DNA of 64,000 bases. Source: Botryobacter ruber. Lineage in GTDB: Bacteria; Bacteroidota; Bacteroidia; Cytophagales; Hymenobacteraceae. The DNA is taken from positions 109,206-173,205 of the forward strand of contig NZ_QCZK02000053.1 in NCBI RefSeq assembly GCF_003347595.2. The letters are read 5' to 3'. A model generated the notes under the pieces. That model was given only the letters and a program-made list of their open reading frames with translations. It did not search any database and had not been told where the DNA came from. Each line of letters begins with the position of its first letter. The stretch's first letter is position 1. The position numbers and the translations under genes were made by a program. Shown piece by piece: positions 34,259-41,646 of this stretch.

Positions 34259-35437
34259 ATGAACAGGATACAGACCTTAGCACTTGCCGTTGTTGCCATC
34301 TTGGTTACCTTGCCAGCCCTGGCTCAGAAAGAAACAGCCAACTGGTTTTTCGGGAATAATGCCGCTGTCTCTTTTGCTTCCGATTCTGGTGTTGTGGTTA
34401 CCAAAGCCCGCCTGACAACCGAAGAAGGCAGCGCCTCCCTTTCCGATAAAGACGGCAACCTGCTTTTCTATAACAACGGCATCACCGTCTGGAACCGCGA
34501 CCACCGCGTGATGCCCAACGGCAACCGGCTGATGGGACACAAATCGTCTACACAGTCGGCACTCATACTTCCCAAACCCGGCAACGACAGCATTTATTAT
34601 ATTTTCACAACCGATGTGCAGGCGCAGTCCAATGGCCTGCGGTATTCCATCGTTAACCTGAACAAGCAGGGCGGCAAAGGCGATGTGGTTTCCAGGAACA
34701 ACATCATGCTGATGCCCGCTACCGAAAAACTGACGGCCGTGCGCCACAGCAACAACCGCGACTACTGGGTAATTGCCCACCGCTGGAACAGCGACGCCTA
34801 CCATGCCTACCTGGTATCTTCTGACGGGGTGAGTATTGAACCCATCATCAGCAATGTGGGAGCCGTGCATGGCGGAAGCAACAAAAAAGCAATTGGCTAC
34901 CTGAAGCCTTCTCCCGATGGCACCCGACTGGCTGCCGCCCTCTGGAACGACACCAGCAGCGTGGAGCTCCTGAACTTTAACCGTGGCAGCGGACAACTAT
35001 CCAATCCCATTGCCCTGGAAGGACTGGAAGAAGCCTACGGCGTAGCTTTCTCCCCTGATGGCAGCAAACTGTATGTCACTGCCAACGGCAAAGGCGGCGG
35101 TAACGCCCAGATTGTGCAGTATGATCTGCGGGCAGGCAGCGCAGCCGGCATTGCCGCATCTGCTACGGTTGTGGGTAGATCGGTAAGCCGAAAGCTGGGC
35201 GCTTTACAATTGGCCCCGGACGGAAAAATTTACGTAGCCCGGAAAAACGAATCTTACCTGGGCGTAATACAGGTGCCCAACCAGCGGGGCGAGGCTGCCG
35301 GTTACGTGGACAAGGGGCTGTACCTGGGCGGACAGAAAAGCGATATGGGTTTGCCTAATTTTCCGCAGGGCTTAGAGCACAGTTCCATCCAAAGCCCGCA
35401 GCGCTACCTGACAGGTCCTGCCTCTTCTGAAAAATAG
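34259..35437 (+). CDS. Secreted beta-propeller protein of the gliding/T9SS-associated type
   Basis: An exported protein with signal peptide 1-22 (LPALAQ). From NWFFGNNAAVSF onward it follows the N-terminal propeller of large Bacteroidota surface proteins that often carry a C-terminal type IX sorting domain: EEGSASLSDKDGNLLFYNNG, ITVWNRDHRVMPNG, and STQSALILPKPG...YYIFT. Later LKPSPDGTRLA and VAFSPDGSKLYV are propeller blades. Here it stops at 392 residues with no PKD, Ig-like or sorting domain. It could be periplasmic or a short form. A terminator follows. Confidence 0.82.
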   Translation: MNRIQTLALAVVAILVTLPALAQKETANWFFGNNAAVSFASDSGVVVTKARLTTEEGSASLSDKDGNLLFYNNGITVWNRDHRVMPNGNRLMGHKSSTQSALILPKPGNDSIYYIFTTDVQAQSNGLRYSIVNLNKQGGKGDVVSRNNIMLMPATEKLTAVRHSNNRDYWVIAHRWNSDAYHAYLVSSDGVSIEPIISNVGAVHGGSNKKAIGYLKPSPDGTRLAAALWNDTSSVELLNFNRGSGQLSNPIALEGLEEAYGVAFSPDGSKLYVTANGKGGGNAQIVQYDLRAGSAAGIAASATVVGRSVSRKLGALQLAPDGKIYVARKNESYLGVIQVPNQRGEAAGYVDKGLYLGGQKSDMGLPNFPQGLEHSSIQSPQRYLTGPASSEK

Positions 35438-35453
35438 AAGCTAAAAAATAAGC

Positions 35454-35483
35454 GAAAAGCCAGTCCCGCCAGACTGGCTTTTC
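35454..35483. terminator. Terminator after the beta-propeller gene
   Basis: A perfect 12-bp stem (35454-35465 with 35472-35483) and 6-nt loop, followed by GTTTTTC. It is 16 bp past the stop. Confidence 0.85.
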
Positions 35484-35546
35484 TGTTTTTCAGTTTCTAC
35501 ACTCATATTTAATCTACTGCCGGGTAGGCAAAACGGGCAGAACGTT

Positions 35547-35554
35547 TAAATTTG
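35547..35554 (+). promoter_or_regulatory. Minus-7 box of meaB, decides the start codon
   Basis: TAAATTTG, exact TAnnTTTG. Its final G is the first base of the furthest-upstream possible start (GTG at 35554), so that GTG would not be transcribed from this promoter. A start further down, such as TTG at 35587, is favoured. Confidence 0.6.
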
Positions 35555-35586
35555 TGAAAGTACTCTCATTAAAAAACGCGGCACCC

Positions 35587-36567
35587 TTGGCAAAACGATT
35601 AACTGTTGAAACGTATGTGGCAGGCATTTTGGCCGGTGACCGGGTGGTGCTGAGTCGTGCCATTACGTTGGTGGAAAGCAAACTGCCTGCTGACCAGGAA
35701 CTGGCACAGGCGGTAATTGAACAGGTGCTGCCGCATGCCGGTAACTCTGTGCGAATAGGCATAACCGGTGTGCCTGGTGTGGGCAAAAGCACGTTTATCG
35801 AAGCGTTCGGACAGTACCTGCTGCAGGAACAGGGAAAGAAGCTGGCGGTACTGGCTATCGACCCAACCAGCCAGCGCTCGGGCGGCAGCATCCTGGGCGA
35901 CAAAACGCGCATGGAAGCGCTTTCCATGCACCCGCAGGCTTTTATCCGGCCTTCGCCTGCCGGTAAATCGCTGGGAGGCGTTGCCCGTAGTACGCGCGAA
36001 ACGATTATACTCTGCGAGGCAGCGGGTTTCGATACAATAATTGTAGAAACCGTAGGCGTAGGCCAGTCTGAAACGGCTGTGCATGCGATGGTTGATTTTT
36101 TCCTGCTCCTGATGCTGGCAGGCGCCGGCGACGAACTGCAGGGGATCAAACGGGGCATTATGGAAATGGCAGATGCGTTAGCCATCACCAAAGCCGACGG
36201 AACGAATCTGACCAGCGCCCAGGCTGCCCGTGCCGCCTACCAGCAGGCGCTGTACCTCTACCCTGCCCCAGCCTCAGGCTGGAAGCCTCCGGTTACCGTT
36301 TGCTCTGCCCTTGCTCCCACCGGTCTCGACACCATCTGGCAGCACATTTCCGATTACCTGCAGCTCACCCAACCCAGTGGCTATTTTCAGCAGAAGCGCC
36401 GCGACCAGAACCTGCAGTGGCTCTCCGAAACCATCCTGCAGGCGCTGGAAGAAAAGTTTTACGCACGGCAGGCCGTACAGCAGGCGCTTCCGGAACTAAG
36501 CCAGCAGGTAAAAGAAGGTAAAAAGTCTGCTTTTGCCGCCGCCGCCGAACTGCTCCGACTCGGGTAA
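35587..36567 (+). CDS. meaB: Methylmalonyl-CoA mutase-associated GTPase MeaB (ArgK family)
   Basis: A G3E-family GTPase that guards methylmalonyl-CoA mutase, gating B12 cofactor loading and removal. Walker A GVPGVGKST lies near residue 60, with IDPTSQRSGGSILGDKTRM, ETVGVGQSE and the ITKADG base-specificity block. The frame is open to GTG 35554, but that codon overlaps the promoter; TTG 35587 gives a start at LAKRLTVETYVAGILAGDR, matching where family members begin. It is about 326 residues. The mutase subunits are not in the window; the B12 adenosyltransferase at 25.2 kb belongs to the same pathway. Confidence 0.9.
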   Translation: MAKRLTVETYVAGILAGDRVVLSRAITLVESKLPADQELAQAVIEQVLPHAGNSVRIGITGVPGVGKSTFIEAFGQYLLQEQGKKLAVLAIDPTSQRSGGSILGDKTRMEALSMHPQAFIRPSPAGKSLGGVARSTRETIILCEAAGFDTIIVETVGVGQSETAVHAMVDFFLLLMLAGAGDELQGIKRGIMEMADALAITKADGTNLTSAQAARAAYQQALYLYPAPASGWKPPVTVCSALAPTGLDTIWQHISDYLQLTQPSGYFQQKRRDQNLQWLSETILQALEEKFYARQAVQQALPELSQQVKEGKKSAFAAAAELLRLG

Positions 36568-36628
36568 CGCTTATTTTGCTCTTCCATCATCTCCTACCAT
36601 ACTTGGCGACGAAGTTCCTGTATTGTAC

Positions 36629-36657
36629 AGGAGCAGAGGGAGTGGTGACTGCAGCAG
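36629..36657 (-). repeat. Family A repeat unit
   Basis: Degenerate unit AGGAGCAGAGGGAGTGGTGA then CTGCAGCAG, 61 bp after the meaB stop. Confidence 0.6.
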
Positions 36658-36687
36658 AAAAAGATAAAGCCCCCTCTGAAGCTACCC

Positions 36688-36731
36688 AAAATCAAAAGCC
36701 CGCCTTCCTGATGAAGCGGGCTTTTGATTTT
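36688..36731. terminator. Bidirectional terminator between meaB and a convergent gene
   Basis: A perfect 16-bp stem (36688-36703 with 36716-36731), 12-nt loop, A's on the left and T's on the right. It serves meaB (+) and the small exported protein gene (-). Confidence 0.9.
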
Positions 36732-36752
36732 TAGCTACAAGGGTGAAGTTTA

Positions 36753-37067
36753 TTACTTGCTTTTGGTGTTTGCAGCAAGTTGTTGGTTGAATTTGGCGAT
36801 CTGCTTGTCAGTAAGAATAGTGGCTAATTCTTCGCTGTATTTTTCCTGCACTTCCTTCGTGAGAGCGGTTTCTTTCTGATACTCGCGTGCCAGCTCGCGA
36901 AGCCGGATATACTGCATCTCGTTCAGCTCCAGTTGCTGGATTGTGTTGCGGTTAACTTCTTTCGAAAGTAACGAAGCAGCAATTGGGTTTGTGCCTGCTG
37001 CTGTTGCAAAACTGGTTTGAGCCCCTACTGACAAAACCAGGGCGATCATAAGTAAAGACTTTTTCAT
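36753..37067 (-). CDS. Small exported helical protein
   Basis: A 104-residue protein with signal peptide 1-23 (SFATA). The mature part is almost wholly helical and charged (LELNEMQYIRLRELAREYQK, LTDKQIAKFNQQL). The LTDKQ...F pattern faintly recalls Spy/CpxP-like periplasmic chaperones, but the LTXXQ pair is not clear, so I leave it unassigned. It is monocistronic, with a terminator 21 bp beyond its stop. The 239 bp upstream is AT-rich with no exact minus-7 match. Confidence 0.65.
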   Translation of the reverse strand: MKKSLLMIALVLSVGAQTSFATAAGTNPIAASLLSKEVNRNTIQQLELNEMQYIRLRELAREYQKETALTKEVQEKYSEELATILTDKQIAKFNQQLAANTKSK

Positions 37068-37306
37068 GATATTTTTCTTTTAGTTTCTATTCATGAAAAA
37101 GTGTTGCAACCAGAGTGCCAGTCAACAAAAACCGCGATTTTTATCTATAAATCAAGGTTTAATTATATTGCCATCTAAAAATATACTCTATTTGGGAATC
37201 AAGTTTACTATTTTGGGAAAAGTAATAAACTTACCGGAAATCATCCAGCAGCCAACACAATACTCCCCAAGCGCCCACGCTAATTATCTTAAACAGGTGC
37301 TTCTGC

Positions 37307-38230
37307 TTACGCTTTAGAAGCCAGCAGGTACAGCACGGCCATCCGGATGGCGACGCCGTTTTCTACCTGGTTCAGGATAATGGAATGCTGCGAATCGGCG
37401 GCATCGGAGGTAATTTCGACGCCACGGTTTATCGGGCCCGGGTGCATGATGGTGATTTCCTTGTTTAGGCTGTCGAGCAGTTTTTTGTCGATGCCGTAGT
37501 AGAGCGAGTACTCCCGCAGCGAAGGGAAATATTTCATTTGCTGGCGCTCCAGCTGTATGCGCAGCACGTTGGCCACATCGCACCACTCCAGCGCCTTCCG
37601 CACGTCCAGCTCCACCTTCACGCCCAGCGATTTAATATACTTGGGCAGCAGTGTGGCGGGTCCGCACACCATTACCTCCGCCCCCAGCTTCTGCAGCGCA
37701 AAAATGTTGGACAGGGCCACGCGCGAGTGCAGGATGTCGCCGATAATCACTACTTTCTTGCCGGCCACTTCACCGTATCTTTCACGGATGGAAAAAGTAT
37801 CGAGCAGCGCCTGTGTGGGGTGCTCGTGGGTGCCGTCGCCGGCGTTTACGATGTTGGCTTTGATGTGGCGCGACAGGTAGTGCGGTGCTCCGGGACTGGA
37901 GTGGCGCATCACCACCATGTCCACTTTCATGGCCAGGATGTTGTTAACGGTGTCGAGCAGGGTTTCGCCTTTTTTAACGGAACTGCCGCTCGACGAGAAG
38001 TTGATCACATCGGCGGAAAGCCTTTTTTCGGCCAGCTCAAAGGAGAGACGCGTGCGGGTGGAGTTCTCGAAAAAAACGTTGGCGATAGTGATATCACGCA
38101 GCGAAGGCACTTTTTTAATGGGGCGGTTCAGAACATCCTTAAAATTATCAGCCGTCTCAAAAATGAGCTGAATATCTTGTGCGGTGATGTCTTTAATACC
38201 CAGCAGATGCCGGACGCTTAGCTCTTGCAT
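37307..38230 (-). CDS. pyrB: Aspartate carbamoyltransferase catalytic subunit
   Basis: It condenses carbamoyl phosphate and aspartate in pyrimidine synthesis. STRTRLSFE (near residue 54) binds carbamoyl phosphate, and HPTQALLD (about 133-140) and the HPGPINRGVE block are intact. The frame is open to 38305, but that extension lies inside pyrR. The ATG at 38230, 7 bp after the pyrR stop, begins MQELSVRHLLGIKDI and gives 307 residues, normal for the family. It is co-transcribed with pyrR. Confidence 0.95.
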   Translation of the reverse strand: MQELSVRHLLGIKDITAQDIQLIFETADNFKDVLNRPIKKVPSLRDITIANVFFENSTRTRLSFELAEKRLSADVINFSSSGSSVKKGETLLDTVNNILAMKVDMVVMRHSSPGAPHYLSRHIKANIVNAGDGTHEHPTQALLDTFSIRERYGEVAGKKVVIIGDILHSRVALSNIFALQKLGAEVMVCGPATLLPKYIKSLGVKVELDVRKALEWCDVANVLRIQLERQQMKYFPSLREYSLYYGIDKKLLDSLNKEITIMHPGPINRGVEITSDAADSQHSIILNQVENGVAIRMAVLYLLASKA

Positions 38231-38237
38231 GCGAATG

Positions 38238-38786
38238 TTATTCTTCGTTTTTGGTAATAAGCCAGATATTATCTTCCTGCGTTTCAGGGCCATGCCATTC
38301 CACAAGCACCCTTTGCGACTGCAGCGAGTTCACGCTGCGGCCCACGTAGGTAGGCTCGATGGGCAGGTGGCGGCTGTACAGGCGGTCTATAAGCACCAGC
38401 AGTTCCACGTTTGCCGGTCGTCCGTAGGCGATCATGGCATCGAGGGCAGCCCTTACGGAGCGTCCGGTATAGAGCACATCGTCCACCAGGATCACGCGTT
38501 TGCCTTCGACCAGGAAATCGATGCGCGTTTCGTTGGCGGTTAAGGGTGTTTCTCTTCTGCGGAAATCGTCGCGGTGAAAGGTGGTGTCGAGGTAACCGAT
38601 TGGCACGGTTGTACCCAGTATGTCAGCCAGTTTGCTTTGGATACGCTGGGCAACAGGTCTGCCGCGTGGCTGTAAGCCGATGATGACAGAATCAGAAAAA
38701 TCACCATGGTTCTCGATGAGCTGGTGGCAAAGGCGCATCACCATGATATCGAGCAACTGGTGGTTTACGATGAGTCGTTTCTGCAT
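38238..38786 (-). CDS. pyrR: PyrR, pyr regulator/uracil phosphoribosyltransferase
   Basis: A PRTase-fold protein. The PRPP loop VILVDDVLYTGRSVRAAL (near residues 95-112) is intact, with GLQPRGRPVAQRI upstream, so uracil phosphoribosyltransferase activity is likely. In Firmicutes PyrR binds mRNA attenuators; here the leader is only about 10 nt, too short for such a structure, so RNA regulation of this operon is doubtful. It is the first gene of pyrR-pyrB and has an exact promoter box at 38804-38811. Confidence 0.93.
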   Translation of the reverse strand: MQKRLIVNHQLLDIMVMRLCHQLIENHGDFSDSVIIGLQPRGRPVAQRIQSKLADILGTTVPIGYLDTTFHRDDFRRRETPLTANETRIDFLVEGKRVILVDDVLYTGRSVRAALDAMIAYGRPANVELLVLIDRLYSRHLPIEPTYVGRSVNSLQSQRVLVEWHGPETQEDNIWLITKNEE

Positions 38787-38803
38787 AGCTGGAAGTATAG
38801 CTG

Positions 38804-38811
38804 CAAATATA
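38804..38811 (-). promoter_or_regulatory. Minus-7 box of pyrR-pyrB
   Basis: TATATTTG on the minus strand, exact TAnnTTTG, 17 nt before the pyrR ATG. Confidence 0.7.
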
Positions 38812-38851
38812 GAGACTTCAGCTAAAGAAGCGAAAAAAATTAGTTATTCGT

Positions 38852-38936
38852 TGGAGAGATTAGGAGTTAGAGAGTTTGGGAGTTTGGGAGTTTAAGAGGT
38901 AGAAAGGTAGAGAGGTAGAGAGGTAGAGAGGTAGAA
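38852..38936. repeat. Tandem GAGTTTGG and GTAGAGAG arrays
   Basis: A purine-rich simple repeat: about three GAGTTNG-like steps (38863-38895), then about five octamers GGTAGAGA (38897-38936). It lies 40-125 bp upstream of the pyrR minus-7 box, in the 562-bp gap 38787-39348 that has no gene. Confidence 0.8.
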
Positions 38937-39010
38937 TTTGTAGGGGTTGAAAATCTTCAACCCTTTAACAGCAGCACAGAAAATTAGAGCATTGGGCATT
39001 GTGATCTGTA

Positions 39011-39031
39011 GAGACGCGATGGGCGCGTCTC
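39011..39031. repeat. Short GC-rich palindrome
   Basis: An 8-bp perfect stem GAGACGCG/CGCGTCTC (39011-39018 with 39024-39031) and 5-nt loop in otherwise AT-rich intergenic DNA. It is not next to a gene end. Confidence 0.6.
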
Positions 39032-39109
39032 CCGCACGAACCACAAAAAACCAATCCTGTTATTCCTTAAATCTTCTTAATCTTGTTCAGACAATTTGCT
39101 CAGACAACC

Positions 39110-39203
39110 CTAATCCTGAAAATCCTAAAATTCTGTTAATCCTGATTCAGACAAACTTCAAATCACAAAAATCATTTCATCCTATCATCAACGGTTCAGA
39201 CAA
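39110..39203. repeat. Partial family B sequences
   Basis: AATCCTGATTCAGACAAAC (about 39138-39156) is a lone right end of family B. Then come AATCACAAAAATCATTTCATC and ATCAACGGTTCAGAC, the same pieces found right of the element at 45.2 kb. No inverted partner is intact. It is followed within 5 bp by a family A unit. Confidence 0.65.
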
Positions 39204-39205
39204 AA

Positions 39206-39236
39206 GCAGCAGCGGAAATGGTGGCAGCCGCAGCAG
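39206..39236 (-). repeat. Family A repeat unit
   Basis: A full unit of the GGAAATGGTGGCAG subtype with GCAGCAGC on the left and CCGCAGCAG on the right. Confidence 0.75.
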
Positions 39237-39348
39237 AATTTTTGGGATGGAATATGGCGGATTGGTGGTGGGTAACGGACTTAACTAAAAATGCTTAAGG
39301 CTTTTTTAGGTGTGGATACCCACTGGTTTTCACTTGTTAAATTGGGAC

Positions 39349-39633
39349 TTAAATTATAGATGCATTTTTGTAAGGAAAAAACAGAAAAGTTAAAAGAAGT
39401 AGTATTACTAATATTGAATAGTAAATAATATCTCTAACTTTATCCATTCCACTGATAGTCAACCAATAATAAACTCCACTTATCACAATTGAAACTCCAA
39501 TATTTATAGGCACTGTTAGAACAAAAATTAAAGATGCTCCGCCCCCTTCAACGGGTAAAATATAACTCATGATCAATGTTAAAAATCCAACGAAGATCAA
39601 AACACCAATTTTAACTTTGTCTTTCTTAGTCAT
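39349..39633 (-). CDS. Small membrane protein, unassigned
   Basis: A 94-residue product with three predicted membrane helices (about 8-27, 32-56, 67-87) and a basic start MTKKDKVK. No family is recognised. The codons are much more AT-rich than those of flanking genes, which fits recent acquisition or a weakly constrained gene. It is isolated, with no exact promoter match. It could be spurious, but the regular helix-loop pattern argues for coding. Confidence 0.5.
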   Translation of the reverse strand: MTKKDKVKIGVLIFVGFLTLIMSYILPVEGGGASLIFVLTVPINIGVSIVISGVYYWLTISGMDKVRDIIYYSILVILLLLTFLFFPYKNASII

Positions 39634-39799
39634 AAATAATGGCCACTCGCAGATAGCAGTAATAACTATCTAACATACACCTACCTGCGCTATGTACTAA
39701 TCCAAACATACAATATATTGCCGTTTCCTACAAATAACCGTAGCGGCATTAGCAGCAATACCACGTATTGCTCCTGACAAACCGAAAGCTGTATAAAAA

Positions 39800-41320
39800 T
39801 CAGAAAGTAATTCTGTTAATAAAGAAAGTGCTGCGGCTTTCGGCATAGCCTCGGCGAAGGCGCTGAAAACCGAACGCCAGAAAACTGCCCTGGTACCAGG
39901 GGATGATCCCCAACTGATCGGTTGAGGAAATTTTTTCTGTCTTGTCAGTAGTAAGCAACTCGAGCTCAACGCGCTCATCGTTGTACTTGTCCTTATCCAT
40001 TACATGGTAAATGATGTTGTCTTCTTCAGGGTAGACGATCACCACATTTCCACCGGAGGTGTAGCTTGTTTCGATGCTCTTGGTGATGGTGGGCGTGATA
40101 ATATCTTTCAGCACAAACAGGTTATCCCAGAGCAATACGCCGTTTTTATCGAAGCCCAAGGTTACGGCATGCGTGTGCTTGTATTCCTCCTGGTCGCGCG
40201 CGGCACTTAACGCCGGCGACAGGTAGGTATAGGGATTATGGCGCAGGGAGTTAAACGAACTGCCGGAGCCTCTCCGTTGCGTCACATAGGCTTCGGCGGT
40301 CAGGATGTAGCCTTCGGGCGTGGTAACCAGGTCGTGCAGCAGGAGTTTGTGGCGGTACGAAGGCTGCTTCCCGGACTGGATGCGCTCGGCTTCTCTTCGC
40401 CTGACACGTTCTTCGCGGCGTGGCGACATGTACTTGAACGAATTGCGGAGCTGCAGAAAGTTATAAAACTCACCGTTTGCCTCCTGGTGCGACACAACAG
40501 GCGCTGTAAAGAAGCCCTGCGAGAGCTGCAGGCTGCCAGCCCCGTAAACACCAATCAGCATGCGGGTGGTTGTATCGCCGGGCGTTACTTCGGCATTTAA
40601 GAGGTTCTTATCGTCGTGCTGCAAAATAAAATGATTGCTGATCAGGTTTCCGTCAGCATCAAAGCTTTTTACCTGCAGCCGCGAAATACGGTTGTTCGCC
40701 TCCGTCAGCACGACATCCACGCGCTGGTGGTCGGGGTTGGTGCGGATATCGGAAAAGGTAGACTCGTAGCCGTAGATGGCAGGCAGTGGTTTAGCTTCGC
40801 CGTTTTCGGGGTTCACAAACAGCAGCAGCGGATTCCGGTCGTTTTTAGCGACACCTACCAGGAAATACCTTCCCTGCAGCACATGAAACTCGGTAATTCC
40901 CCGGATAGCTTCCAGTTCGTGCGTTGTTATTGTTGTTTCGCCGGTGGCATTGTTAATGCGCATAAACTTATACTTCTGCGGATCGATGTTCCCGAAGGCC
41001 AGGTAAGTGGCGCCGCCATCCAGGTACGAATGCATAAAGAAATCCTGCGCTTCCAGGTCATAATCTTTGTGCCACACTTCTTCCAGCTTGCTGTTGTACT
41101 TCTGAACAGCAAAGTCGGCTTTATTTCCCCAGATATTAGACTTTTTGGTATAGAGCAGCAGGCTGCTGTCGGGCAGCGCAATTACTTCCACATCGGTTGT
41201 ATTTATTTCGAGCGGGAGTTCGAGCCGGTAAGGTTGCTGCGGCTCCTGGGCCTGCACCAGCGTAACAGCCAGAGAAAATAAACAAAGCAAAAGAAAACGT
41301 AGATCAGCCATAATATTCAT
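39800..41320 (-). CDS. Uncharacterised exported protein
   Basis: A 506-residue protein with signal peptide 1-25 (VQAQ). The mature part is strand-rich with repeated short blocks ending in aspartate/asparagine turns (LEVWHKDYD-like, GFDKNGVLLWDN), suggesting a periplasmic propeller-like fold. An R/E-rich helical insert lies near 310-325. The end FFINRITF is a natural C-terminus, so no frameshift is needed to explain the frame overlapping at 39697-39978. A near-consensus minus-7 (TCGTTTTG, 41334-41341) precedes it. No function can be assigned. Confidence 0.75.
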   Translation of the reverse strand: MNIMADLRFLLLCLFSLAVTLVQAQEPQQPYRLELPLEINTTDVEVIALPDSSLLLYTKKSNIWGNKADFAVQKYNSKLEEVWHKDYDLEAQDFFMHSYLDGGATYLAFGNIDPQKYKFMRINNATGETTITTHELEAIRGITEFHVLQGRYFLVGVAKNDRNPLLLFVNPENGEAKPLPAIYGYESTFSDIRTNPDHQRVDVVLTEANNRISRLQVKSFDADGNLISNHFILQHDDKNLLNAEVTPGDTTTRMLIGVYGAGSLQLSQGFFTAPVVSHQEANGEFYNFLQLRNSFKYMSPRREERVRRREAERIQSGKQPSYRHKLLLHDLVTTPEGYILTAEAYVTQRRGSGSSFNSLRHNPYTYLSPALSAARDQEEYKHTHAVTLGFDKNGVLLWDNLFVLKDIITPTITKSIETSYTSGGNVVIVYPEEDNIIYHVMDKDKYNDERVELELLTTDKTEKISSTDQLGIIPWYQGSFLAFGFQRLRRGYAESRSTFFINRITF

Positions 41321-41646
41321 CCCACTAAAATAACAAAACGATTTGCCTGAAGAAGAAGTGCAAATAAATTTAATTTTCCCGGAATTAATTTCACTACAGA
41401 CAAGCTATTATTTTTCTACGAATAAAATTTCATTAAGATAGAAAAAGCAACCAGCATTCCAAAAGATATTCCTGAAAATCAAGTGTTCCTCCCTCCCCGC
41501 CTGATGGCACCGCAACAGGAACTTCCGGAAATAAGGAGCTGCCGTATCGGATTACCTGCAGGGTTGGTACTGCTGCTATACAATAATTTTTCTATATTTC
41601 GGGTGAAAGTAAACGCATCTTATTTTTCTAAACATATTTTAGCAGC

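Noticed and set aside
37093..37317. 74-residue plus-strand frame upstream of pyrB's end
   Set aside because: Composition is random-looking, it overlaps the pyrB 3' end, and no promoter or family supports it.
38230..38305. Upstream extension of pyrB to 38305
   Set aside because: It would lie within pyrR and disagree with the usual N-terminus; ATG 38230 is 7 bp after the pyrR stop.
38787..38803. PyrR-binding attenuator in the pyr operon leader
   Set aside because: The leader between the minus-7 box and pyrR is too short to form the known anti-antiterminator structures.
39697..39978. Frame overlapping the C-terminus of the 506-residue exported protein
   Set aside because: Considered as a frameshifted tail, but the 506-residue frame already ends in a natural FFINRITF terminus.
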